64,000 nt of DNA from Lewinellaceae bacterium (lineage in GTDB: Bacteria; Bacteroidota; Bacteroidia; Chitinophagales; Saprospiraceae): assembly GCA_020636255.1 (NCBI GenBank), contig JACJYE010000004.1, positions 429,623 to 493,622 on the forward strand, read 5' to 3'. Of this stretch, positions 8,711 through 16,748 are shown in pieces. Each line of letters starts with the position of its first letter. The stretch's first letter is position 1. Below the pieces are notes generated by a model. It did not search any database, was not told the DNA's origin, and was given only the letters and a program-made list of their open reading frames with translations. The position numbers and the translations under genes were made by a program.

Positions 8711-11533
8711 GTGTTTAGATGGCATAAATACATAACAGCCCTCCGGGCGGTATCAGCATCGCTGTTACCGCTCATCTTGTCTGCTGCCCTTTCCGCCCAG
8801 AGCGGCAGCATAGCTCTGCCCGTTGACTCCACCATCCGCATCGGAACCCTACCCAATGGGATGAAGTACTACATCCGGCGAAATGCCAGGCCCGAACACC
8901 GGGCGGAGCTTCGCCTGGCCGTCCACGCTGGTTCTTTACAGGAGGAAAATAACCAGCAAGGCCTGGCGCACTTTGTCGAACACATGGCCTTTAACGGCAG
9001 CGCGCATTTCGAAAAAAACGAGCTGGTCGATTATCTGGAACATACAGGCGCCCGCTTTGGCCCCGACCTCAACGCCTATACCAGTTTCGAAGAGACCGTT
9101 TACCTGCTCCAGGTACGCACCGATAGCCTGGAAATGCTGGAAAAAGGCCTGCTCATCCTGGAAGACTGGGCCAACGGCTTGTCCTTTGACTCCACAGAGA
9201 TCGAAAAAGAGCGCGGGGTCGTGCTTTCCGAATGGCGCACGCGGCTCAGCCCCGATGAGCGGCTGCAGCAAAAGTATTTCCCCGTCCAGTACAAGGATTC
9301 CCGTTATGCCGAACGCCTGCCGATCGGCAAACCCGAGATCATCCAAACGGCGGATGCCGCTACCATCCGCAGCTTCTATGACGATTGGTACCGCCCCAAC
9401 CTTATGGCAGTCGTCGCCGTCGGGGACTTTGACCCTGTCTGGATGGAACAGCAGATCATCCGTCGTTTTTCTACGCTGAAAAACCCGGCCACACCGCGGC
9501 CCCGGGAAGACTATCCCGTCCCGGCCCATGAAGGAACCCTGTACGTAACGGCAACCGACCCGGAAGCGCCATTTTCGCAGGTTCAGGTGATCTACAAGCA
9601 CCCGCACCATCGCGTAGTAGATGAAGAAAGCTACCGCAAACAGCTGGCAATCAGCCTGTACAACAGGATGCTGAATGCCCGGCTGGTGGAAGTCCAGCAC
9701 CAGCCCGGCCCACCTTTCACCTTCGCCTACTCCGGTTATGGCAGCGACATAGGGGATCTGGATGCTTATTCCATCTATGCCTTCGTCAAAGAAGGCGGCG
9801 TGCTGGAAGGCCTGGAATCGGTGATGAAAGCGACGCGGCGCGCCATGTTGCACGGTTTTACGCCATCGGAGCTGGAACGCAAAAAAGCGGATATGCTTGA
9901 AGAGGCCAGGCGTGCCTACCGCGAGCAGGATAAGCGCGAATCGGGCGTGCTCGCCAGCCGGTGCGCCAACCACTTCCTGGACGGAGGCCTACTGATCAGC
10001 CCTGGCCAGCAGCTGCAGCTGTATGAAACCTTGTTGCCTGCGATCACGCTTTCCGACATCAACCTGCTGCCCAGAGCCTGGTTCACGGATCAGAACAGGG
10101 TTGTCATCGTCACCGGCCCGGAAAAAGAAGCATCACCCATGCCTGCTGAAGAAGCGCTACAGGCCCTGCTGGCCCGTTTGGACACCCTGAGCCTGGAACC
10201 CTATATCGATGTGGTCAACGATGCACCGCTGGTTAGCGAAGTGCTGGAGCCGGCGCCCTTTCAATCCGAAGAGCAGCTGGACAGCCTGGGCATCACCAAA
10301 CTCAAGCTACCGAACGGCATAACCATATACCTGAAACCGACAGATTTCAAAAACGACGAGGTGCTCATGAGCGCCTTCAGCCCCGGGGGGCATAGCGTCT
10401 TTGATGATGATGCCTACTACAGCGCCGCCAATGCCGCCGCCATCCTCAGCCAGAGCGGCCTGGGGGCCTTTACGCTGGCCGAGTTGGAAAAAAAGCTCTC
10501 GGGCAACAGCGCCAATGCCGGAGCGTATATCAGTGAACTGTACGAGGGCCTCAGCGGCAGCAGCTCGCCGGAAGACCTGGAAACGCTGCTTCAGCTCACT
10601 TACCTGTATTTCACCGCCCCCCGGCGCGACGAGGTGGCGCTGCAGTCATTCCTGGCGCGGCAACGTTCCGTGTTCGAGAACATGATGGCCAACCCTTACT
10701 ACTACTTTGCCGACATCAGGAACCAGGTCAAATACAAGGGGCATCCGCGTCGGCAGATCACTACACTCGAAGGCCTGGACAAGATCAGCATCGACGAAGT
10801 CATGCGCACTTACCAGGGCCGATTCTCCGACGCCGGCGATTTCACCTTCATCTTCGTCGGCAGTTTTGACGAGGAAAAGCTACGGCCGCTGCTCATGAGA
10901 TACCTGGGCAACCTGCCCACCACGGGGCGCGTGGAAAGCTGGCGGGACGTAGGCGCCCAGCTCATTGCAAAAGCCGATACAGTTATCGTGCGCGGCCAGG
11001 CTCCCAAGGCTTTGGTGGAGCTCACCTACCACGGCGATTTCGAATACGCCAACCCACAGGCACGCTACGACTTTTACGCAATGGCGGCAGCCTTGCGCAT
11101 CCGCCTGCGCGAAGCATTGCGGGAGGACAAAGGCGGCGTCTACGGCGTCAGCCTGAACGGCGTGCTGCTGCCCTACCCCAAACCGGAATATCGCCTCACC
11201 CTGTCGTTCAACAGCGAGCCGGAACGTGCCCAGGAGCTGATCGAAGCGGCCAAAGCGGAGATCCGGCAAATGCAGGAAACCGGCCCGCCTGAAGACGTCT
11301 TGGAAAAGGTGCGGGAAACGCAGCGCCAGAATCGCATTAAAGGCCTGAAAGAGAACAGCTTCTGGTTGGGGCAGATCAGCACCCGCCTGCAGCACGGCAT
11401 CCCGCTGGAGGGCATCTTGCTTAACCATTATGAGCCGTACATAGACGGCCTGAACCCGCAAAGCGTAAAGGAGATGGCGCAGCAGTGTTTTGTGAAAAAC
11501 AGGCTGATACAGATGGTGTTGATGCCGGACTAA
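8711..11533 (+). CDS. M16 family zinc metallopeptidase
   Basis: A protein of 940 residues starting at GTG with a signal peptide (hydrophobic 11-28, cleavage near AQS), so it is exported. The N-terminal M16 domain has the inverted zinc motif HFVEH (H87, E90, H91) and the third ligand E167 exactly 76 residues later, so it should be an active pitrilysin/insulinase-type peptidase. A second, inactive M16 half follows (about 510-940), the classic two-half clam-shell. It probably degrades peptides in the periplasm. It follows ffh closely. Its stop codon overlaps that of the convergent OmpA/TPR gene in the four bases CTAA (11530-11533). Confidence 0.93.
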   Translation: MFRWHKYITALRAVSASLLPLILSAALSAQSGSIALPVDSTIRIGTLPNGMKYYIRRNARPEHRAELRLAVHAGSLQEENNQQGLAHFVEHMAFNGSAHFEKNELVDYLEHTGARFGPDLNAYTSFEETVYLLQVRTDSLEMLEKGLLILEDWANGLSFDSTEIEKERGVVLSEWRTRLSPDERLQQKYFPVQYKDSRYAERLPIGKPEIIQTADAATIRSFYDDWYRPNLMAVVAVGDFDPVWMEQQIIRRFSTLKNPATPRPREDYPVPAHEGTLYVTATDPEAPFSQVQVIYKHPHHRVVDEESYRKQLAISLYNRMLNARLVEVQHQPGPPFTFAYSGYGSDIGDLDAYSIYAFVKEGGVLEGLESVMKATRRAMLHGFTPSELERKKADMLEEARRAYREQDKRESGVLASRCANHFLDGGLLISPGQQLQLYETLLPAITLSDINLLPRAWFTDQNRVVIVTGPEKEASPMPAEEALQALLARLDTLSLEPYIDVVNDAPLVSEVLEPAPFQSEEQLDSLGITKLKLPNGITIYLKPTDFKNDEVLMSAFSPGGHSVFDDDAYYSAANAAAILSQSGLGAFTLAELEKKLSGNSANAGAYISELYEGLSGSSSPEDLETLLQLTYLYFTAPRRDEVALQSFLARQRSVFENMMANPYYYFADIRNQVKYKGHPRRQITTLEGLDKISIDEVMRTYQGRFSDAGDFTFIFVGSFDEEKLRPLLMRYLGNLPTTGRVESWRDVGAQLIAKADTVIVRGQAPKALVELTYHGDFEYANPQARYDFYAMAAALRIRLREALREDKGGVYGVSLNGVLLPYPKPEYRLTLSFNSEPERAQELIEAAKAEIRQMQETGPPEDVLEKVRETQRQNRIKGLKENSFWLGQISTRLQHGIPLEGILLNHYEPYIDGLNPQSVKEMAQQCFVKNRLIQMVLMPD

Positions 11534-13494
11534 CGCACCTCCACGATCTCCACACGGCGCTCGCGGGCGGCATCGGGATGGTAGATGCTGTTGCGCTGGT
11601 CGTCGAGGGCGTCGCTAACGGTACGGGAAGCCTCGGCCTCGCCGAATGGGCGCTCCGAAATCTTCAGGCGCCCGCTGTCGAGATAGGGCTGAAAGACGCC
11701 GTCCTGATAAGACTGGAAATGATTGCGCACGCTACTGATGCGGCGCTGGCTGAGCGCCAGGTTGTAATCGCTTTTGGCGCGGGGGCTGGTGTACCCCTTC
11801 AGGAAGATCTCCACCTTTTCACCGGACTGCAGGCGCTTCAGTAGTATGTTGGAAAACAACAGCAGGTGATCGTGCCCCTTGCGCACATCTTCTTCAAAAA
11901 AAGCCTCAACCGCCGTTTCACCTTCCGCTTTGTTCTCTTCGGATAAAGGAGCTGTAAAAGCCTGCCGGTAATCATTCTGGCGGGCGTAATATTTATCGTA
12001 CGTTTCGAGGTAGGTTTTTCGGGTCGTTTCCCTTCGGGTGCGCCGGTCGGGCTCGTCGTTATCGAAATACAGCGCCAAAGGCAGGAAATCCTCAAGCTTA
12101 GTAGGCACGGGAGTATCCTGTGGAGCCGGAGGCGCCGGCGTAGGTTCCTGTACCAGTTCAGGTATTTCAGGCGCGGGAGGTTCTTCGGGGATGGGTGAAA
12201 AATGATAGAGGTCGTTACAGCAGGCCTTATTGGCGTCGTCGAGGTAATAGGACCCCGGGCGGTTGGAAGAAAAATAACCGGAATCGCTATTGGGCTCCAG
12301 GCTATAGTAGATATCGTTGTAACTGGAATTGAAGGGGGCGCCCAGGTTTTCCGCCTTGCCCCAGCCCTCTTTGTGATGGGAGCGGAAAATGTCGAAGCCG
12401 CCCAGATTGTCGTGGCCTTCGGAACTGAAGTAGAGCGTTTGGGAGGGGGTATGAAAATAAGGCGTAATATCATCAAAGGGCGTGTTCAGGGCTTCGAGCC
12501 GGGAGGGTGCGCTGAATTTGTTCTCGCCTACCTCTACCCTGGCCCACCAGATGTCGAGGCCGCCGGGCCCGCCGGGAGCATCGGAGGTAAAAAAGAGCAG
12601 CTCGGCCTGTAAGCTGGAGTCGTAGCCGATGCACGGCTGCGTCGCCGTATAACCCGCCTGGTTGATGCCATCCGGCAGGCGGATGGCGCGGCTGCTCCAG
12701 CGGCCGTGCCGGTCAAGGGTTCGGTAATAAATAGCGCAGCGGATCTCGGAGGCGTTGACGTAGTCGCAACGGGTGAAATATATACGGCTGCCATCCAGGC
12801 TGAAAGCCAGGTGGGCCGTATGCAGGTTGTCGTCGTTGAAGCCCCGGCCGAGCGTGCGCCCCCGGCCGCCGCCTTTTTGATACAGCACTTTGGATATCAG
12901 GCGGGTAGGTTGGTAGTCGTCCTTTTGTTTTTCATAGCGAAAAGACGTATAAAACAAGGTGTCGCCCCGCACCAGAGGGGCAAATTCCGAATAATCCGTA
13001 TTGACTTTTTTGCCCAGGTGCTCCACTTGTGCCGACGCAGGTGACGACGCCATCTCGCGGGCCCGGTCGCAACCCGGTATGCCCTCACGAGCCTGTTCGC
13101 GATAAGGCTCGGCCGTATTTTTCTGTGCCAGGTACATCTGAAAATAAGCCTTGGCCTTGTCATACTGCCCCATGCTTTTATACACTTGCGCCAGCCAGAA
13201 AGCCGCTAGCGGGAAAAAGTCCCGCTTAGGGTTGTCGAGCACTTTAAGGTAGTAGGTTTCCGCTATTTCGTAGGCATAAAAGCGGCGCGCCACCTCGGCA
13301 TACTGATAGGCAACGTCCGGGTTGTCGGGCTGGAATTCCAGGGCATTGGCAAAATACTGGAGCGCAGCGTTGTAGTCCTTGCGCTGAACCGCCTCCTCCC
13401 CTGCCCTGACATAAGCTTTGAAGGACTGAGCGCCGAGAGGGCTAGCGATCACCCAAACGAGAACAAGAAGAAGAATACGCGAAGGAATATTCAT
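11530..13494 (-). CDS. OmpA-family protein with TPR and PD40 repeats, paired with PorP/SprF
   Basis: A protein of 654 residues. I chose ATG 13494 because it gives a proper signal peptide (MNIPSRILLLVLVWVIASPL...AQ); an upstream in-frame extension lacks one and overlaps the next gene. The order is TPR-like helices (about 25-150, KDYNAALQYFANALEFQPDN), then WD40/PD40-like beta-propeller blades (about 190-430, with DGSRIYFTR, GGLDIWWARV, GGFDIFRSHH). A Pro-rich linker follows, then an OmpA domain (about 540-654) with FLKGYTSPRAKSDYN and a short C-terminal strand. This architecture is common in Bacteroidota beside PorP/SprF genes and is related in design to T9SS PorE. It probably links an outer-membrane complex to peptidoglycan. 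The PorP/SprF gene lies 77 bp upstream. Confidence 0.88.
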   Translation of the reverse strand: MNIPSRILLLVLVWVIASPLGAQSFKAYVRAGEEAVQRKDYNAALQYFANALEFQPDNPDVAYQYAEVARRFYAYEIAETYYLKVLDNPKRDFFPLAAFWLAQVYKSMGQYDKAKAYFQMYLAQKNTAEPYREQAREGIPGCDRAREMASSPASAQVEHLGKKVNTDYSEFAPLVRGDTLFYTSFRYEKQKDDYQPTRLISKVLYQKGGGRGRTLGRGFNDDNLHTAHLAFSLDGSRIYFTRCDYVNASEIRCAIYYRTLDRHGRWSSRAIRLPDGINQAGYTATQPCIGYDSSLQAELLFFTSDAPGGPGGLDIWWARVEVGENKFSAPSRLEALNTPFDDITPYFHTPSQTLYFSSEGHDNLGGFDIFRSHHKEGWGKAENLGAPFNSSYNDIYYSLEPNSDSGYFSSNRPGSYYLDDANKACCNDLYHFSPIPEEPPAPEIPELVQEPTPAPPAPQDTPVPTKLEDFLPLALYFDNDEPDRRTRRETTRKTYLETYDKYYARQNDYRQAFTAPLSEENKAEGETAVEAFFEEDVRKGHDHLLLFSNILLKRLQSGEKVEIFLKGYTSPRAKSDYNLALSQRRISSVRNHFQSYQDGVFQPYLDSGRLKISERPFGEAEASRTVSDALDDQRNSIYHPDAARERRVEIVEVR

Positions 13495-13571
13495 ATTAAA
13501 ATTTGTATCCACAACAAAGAGAAGATAGTACACTGTCCCATACCCCAGCTTTTTATCCTCCAAACAAGCTC

Positions 13572-14591
13572 TTAAAAGATCGGGCATGCTTTAAACACCT
13601 TCGGCGGTTTGACGTGGCTGATGATGCAGGACACCGACAATTCCGGCCCGCCGTTTTTATTGGTGGCAGCCTGAAAAGGCGACGTATTGAAATCATAACT
13701 GAATCCGGCATGCCAGTTGCGGAAAAAGACATCGATATATGCGATAGCGGCGTCATCGAAGCGGTAACCGCCGCCGAGTTGCAGGGCCAGTTCTTTGCCC
13801 TTCTCCTCGCTAAGGTGGTACCGGATTCCGAAATTAGCCAGGTTCTCCTGATAAGGGCCCTGCCGCTGGAGCAGCAGGTTGAGCACGGCGTCCATCTGTG
13901 GTGAGAACTGGGCAATACCCAGAAAATGAGCGTTCAGTAACATCGGCAAGGGCACTTTCCCATCGTTCAGAAAGGTAATGGACGGCCTGTTGAGGTGCGC
14001 CACACTGATACCAGCCCAGGCCCGGGTGCGGCTATCCCCGGGCAGGAATGCCCAGTTGACGCCAGCGCCCAGGCTGAAGAAGCCGGCGGATGTTTTGGCG
14101 AAAGCCTCAGCGGTGGGGTAATTGGGGTCGAAGGCATTATCGGCAAACTGATCGCCGAACTGGAACTGCCCGGGCTCCAGGGCCCGCTGCCCGGCCCGAA
14201 GTTGCAGGCCTGCCGAGAGGGAATGAGCCTCTGACAGTTCGAGATGGAAGGCGCCTGCCAGGGAGAGCTGCATCCAGCTCAGCCCGCCGTCGCCGGCCTG
14301 GTCGTAGAGCAGTCCTCCGCCCAGGCCCAGCCAGTTGGCGCCAAGCCAGGGCAAAAAGAGCTTCTGATCATAGGCCGCCGACAGCGATTCATAGGGAACG
14401 GGCACCGACACCCACTGGTTGCGATAACTGGCGCCAAAACGCTGGCCGCCCTCGAAACTGCCGGCCAGAGCGGGGTTGAGCAGCTGCGGTGCATTCTGGA
14501 ACTGCGAAACGTGTATATCCTGGCCTGTTAGCGGAGAGCTAAAGGTGATAAGCAGGGAAAAAAGGGCCAACAGGGGTTGAATTCGAGTCAA
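13572..14591 (-). CDS. PorP/SprF family type IX secretion outer-membrane protein
   Basis: A protein of 339 residues with a signal peptide (to about residue 23, LTGQ) and the family opening DIHVSQFQNAPQLLNPALAG followed by GASYRNQW. The rest is alternating amphipathic beta strands with Gly/aromatic turns (GLGGGLLYDQAGDG, AGISVAHLNRPS), as expected for an outer-membrane barrel. PorP/SprF proteins are T9SS components that partner with particular surface cargo, and genomes carry many paralogues beside OmpA/TPR or SprB-like genes. This copy sits directly upstream of such an OmpA/TPR gene. The protein's C-terminus is short and lacks a sorting domain. A promoter-like motif lies at 14614-14645. Confidence 0.9.
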   Translation of the reverse strand: MTRIQPLLALFSLLITFSSPLTGQDIHVSQFQNAPQLLNPALAGSFEGGQRFGASYRNQWVSVPVPYESLSAAYDQKLFLPWLGANWLGLGGGLLYDQAGDGGLSWMQLSLAGAFHLELSEAHSLSAGLQLRAGQRALEPGQFQFGDQFADNAFDPNYPTAEAFAKTSAGFFSLGAGVNWAFLPGDSRTRAWAGISVAHLNRPSITFLNDGKVPLPMLLNAHFLGIAQFSPQMDAVLNLLLQRQGPYQENLANFGIRYHLSEEKGKELALQLGGGYRFDDAAIAYIDVFFRNWHAGFSYDFNTSPFQAATNKNGGPELSVSCIISHVKPPKVFKACPIF

Positions 14592-14613
14592 TACGGCTTA
14601 CATTTGTTGAGAA

Positions 14614-14645
14614 CTAAGTTAGCTCCAATGGTGGGTATTGGCAAA
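14614..14645 (-). promoter_or_regulatory. Putative promoter of the PorP/SprF gene
   Basis: Reading the minus strand, TTTG (14642-14645) is followed after 20 bases by TAACTTAG (14614-14621), one mismatch from TAnnTTTG, and the gene starts 22 bp further on. It abuts the structured repeat cluster beginning at 14665. Confidence 0.45.
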
Positions 14646-14664
14646 TATTCTGAAAAAAATTCCG

Positions 14665-14945
14665 CCCCGTACCTCCGGCCTTCCGGCCGGAGTAGGTAAA
14701 TGGCTGCTCCAACCAAAAGGTTGGAGGTACGGGGTACCAGTTCCTCCAGCCTTCCGGCCGGAGTAAGTAAATGACTACTCCAACCAAAAGGTTGGAGGTA
14801 CGGGGTACCAGTTCCTCCGGCCTTCCGGCCGGAGGAGGTAAATGGCTGCTCCAACCAAAAGGTTGGAGGTACGGGGTACCAGTACCTCCGGCCTTCCGGC
14901 CGGAGTAGGTAAATGACTACTCCAACCAAAAGGTTGGAGGTACGG
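14665..14945. repeat. Four tandem 71-bp multi-hairpin repeat units
   Basis: Four head-to-tail units with an exact 71-bp period (equivalent positions 14691, 14762, 14833, 14904). Each unit contains hairpin 1 (CTCCGGCC-TTCC-GGCCGGAG), a spacer, and hairpin 2 (CTCCAACC-AAAA-GGTTGGAG). The first unit is bounded by CCCCGTAC and GTACGGGG. The arms GGAGTAG and CTACTCC around the spacer form an alternative middle hairpin. The spacer alternates between GGCTG (units 1, 3) and GACTA (units 2, 4). The cluster fills most of the 374-bp gap between the divergent PorP/SprF gene and coaE. There are no spacers of CRISPR type and no cas genes. Confidence 0.9.
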
Positions 14946-14965
14946 AATACAAAAACGAAAACACC

Positions 14966-15571
14966 TTGAAAGTAGGCATCACAGGAGGCATAGGCAGTGG
15001 CAAGACCACCGTTTGCAAGATCTTCGAGGCCCTGGGCATACCGGTGTACTATGCCGATACCCGGGCAAAGTGGCTCATGGCCCACGACCCCGTACTGGTT
15101 GCCGGCATCAAGCAGTTGATCGGAACAAAGGCATACTTTGGCGACGGCGGGCTCAACCGCGCGTTTATCGCCGAAGCTATATTTGGCAATAATGAAAAAC
15201 TTCAGAAGCTCAACCACCTGGTGCACCCCGCGGTGGCCGAAGACAGCGAGCGCTGGCATAACGCCCAGAAAGGAGCGCCTTACACTTTAAAGGAAGCCGC
15301 GCTGTTCTTCGAAAGCGGCAATGATAAGGCCATGGACAAGATGATCACGGTATTCGCCCCCGAAGCACTGCGCATTCAAAGAGTCGTAGAGCGCGACCAG
15401 AGTAACCCGGAGAGCGTGCGGGCGCGAATGGACAAACAAATGCCCGAAGAGGAAAAGATCAGGCGCTCCGATTATGTCATCCACAACGACGGACAGCACT
15501 CCCTGATCCACCAGGTAATGGACATCCACCGGGAATTGCTTCGCTTAAGCCAGCACTATGCAACACGATAA
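14966..15571 (+). CDS. coaE: Dephospho-CoA kinase
   Basis: A protein of 201 residues, normal for CoaE. The Walker A motif GGIGSGKTT is at residues 7-15, followed by the YYADTRAKWL segment, the HPAV motif and the C-terminal helical lid. It phosphorylates dephospho-CoA, the last step of coenzyme A synthesis, in the cytosol. The start is TTG (14966-14968): it gives the conserved KVGITGGIGSGK terminus and no ATG or GTG fits. The start lies 20 bp after the repeat cluster, so the repeats are probably in or next to its leader. The 3' end overlaps the next gene by 14 bp, implying cotranslation. Confidence 0.95.
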   Translation: MKVGITGGIGSGKTTVCKIFEALGIPVYYADTRAKWLMAHDPVLVAGIKQLIGTKAYFGDGGLNRAFIAEAIFGNNEKLQKLNHLVHPAVAEDSERWHNAQKGAPYTLKEAALFFESGNDKAMDKMITVFAPEALRIQRVVERDQSNPESVRARMDKQMPEEEKIRRSDYVIHNDGQHSLIHQVMDIHRELLRLSQHYATR

Positions 15572-16691
15572 TCCAGAAGTAACGTACATCAACGGTATCA
15601 AGACGTTCAGCCAGTTTCGCAACAACGGCGCTACGCTCAAGCATTGCACCCTGCAGGCCCTCGACTTTTCCGGGGAACAGGTAGACTGGAACCGCCTGCA
15701 CATCGACCATACCACTACTTTTCTGGGGTGTACGCTCAGCCTGGAAGAAGAATTGTTGCTCCGCAAAAAAGGCGCATACGTCTACCGGGCGCCGGAGACA
15801 CTGCCTTACGACCCCTTCCGCAATACGCTCTACACCTGGCAGGAGCTGATGGAAGGGTTTTCAGAAGAAGCGGACAACAGCGCCGACATCCGGATCTACC
15901 GGCATGTATCCGCCGCCAAATTCACCCCTACCATCAACGAAGCCCTGTGGCAGCGCATCCACGACTACGCTATTGACGAAGCGCTACGCGACCTGCTGGA
16001 GTTCGACGCCGACGGAATGACGCAGCGCCCCTGCGTCGGCTTCATGGGCGGCCACAGCGCCCGCCGCGACGAGCCATATTTCAAAAAAACCGCCCACACG
16101 GCCAAGCTGTTGGGCGAAGCGGGGTATTTCATCGTCTCCGGCGGCGGCCCGGGTATCATGGAGGCCACCAACCTGGGCGCCTACTTCGCCGGGCAGCCCG
16201 ACGAGGCGCTTGCTGATGCTATCCATATTCTCAGCGAAAAACCCGTATACGACGACGAAGGCTACCACAGCCAGGCCCTGAAGGTGCTCGAAAAATACCC
16301 TGAGGGAGCGCTCAGCCTGGCCATCCCTACCTGGTTCTACGGCCACGAGCCCAGCAACCTGTTCGCTTCCCATATCGCCAAATACTTCTCCAACAGCATC
16401 CGCGAAGACAACCTACTGGCTATCAGCCTGTACGGTATCGTTTGTGCCCCCGGCAGCGCTGGCACCACCCAGGAGATCTTCATGGACGCCACCCAGAACC
16501 ACTACGGCACTTTCAACTACTACAGCCCGATGGTCTTCCTGGGCCGCCAGCGCTACGAGATCGACACGCTGATCTTCCCGTTGCTGAAACAACTGGCCTG
16601 GGGCAGGGAATACGCCGACATGCTCTTCATCACCGACGAGCCGGAGGAGGTGCTGCGGTTTCTGAAGGAAAATCCGCCGAGGAAGGTATGA
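15558..16691 (+). CDS. LOG-family Rossmann-fold nucleotide-binding protein
   Basis: A protein of 377 residues. The C-terminal two thirds match the LOG / 'lysine decarboxylase-like' fold: VGFMGGHSARRDEPYFKKT, then VSGGGPGIMEATNLGAYF, the nucleotide-binding glycine loop. In place of the family PGGxGTxxE motif it has PGSAGTTQE (Gly to Ser), keeping the Thr and Glu. About 130 residues at the N-terminus are outside the usual domain. LOG enzymes release nucleobase cytokinins from nucleotide monophosphates, but many long bacterial paralogues have unknown substrates. It overlaps coaE by 14 bp, so the two are probably cotranscribed. Confidence 0.75.
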   Translation: MQHDNPEVTYINGIKTFSQFRNNGATLKHCTLQALDFSGEQVDWNRLHIDHTTTFLGCTLSLEEELLLRKKGAYVYRAPETLPYDPFRNTLYTWQELMEGFSEEADNSADIRIYRHVSAAKFTPTINEALWQRIHDYAIDEALRDLLEFDADGMTQRPCVGFMGGHSARRDEPYFKKTAHTAKLLGEAGYFIVSGGGPGIMEATNLGAYFAGQPDEALADAIHILSEKPVYDDEGYHSQALKVLEKYPEGALSLAIPTWFYGHEPSNLFASHIAKYFSNSIREDNLLAISLYGIVCAPGSAGTTQEIFMDATQNHYGTFNYYSPMVFLGRQRYEIDTLIFPLLKQLAWGREYADMLFITDEPEEVLRFLKENPPRKV

Positions 16692-16694
16692 CAA

Positions 16695-16736
16695 GGGGAC
16701 GGGGTGGCAAGGGGACGAGGTGATGGGGGGATGGGG
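16695..16736 (+). repeat. G-rich tract with quadruplex potential
   Basis: Five runs of four or more Gs (16695, 16701, 16711, 16725, 16733) lie within 42 bp, separated by 2-10 bases, just past the stop of the LOG gene and facing the convergent photolyase gene. A similar tract occurs at 62414-62446 in the same kind of gap. Confidence 0.6.
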
Positions 16737-16748
16737 AGACGAGAGATG

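Noticed and set aside
13495..13587. Upstream extension of the OmpA/TPR protein
   Set aside because: It lacks a signal peptide and overlaps the end of the PorP/SprF gene; ATG 13494 gives a good signal peptide.
14665..14945. CRISPR array or tRNA-like cloverleaf
   Set aside because: Units are directly adjacent without unique spacers and there are no cas genes; there is no anticodon or T-loop, so a tRNA is not supported.
14588..15259. Minus-strand open frame over the repeat cluster and coaE
   Set aside because: Its translation is just the 71-bp units read through, followed by antisense coaE.
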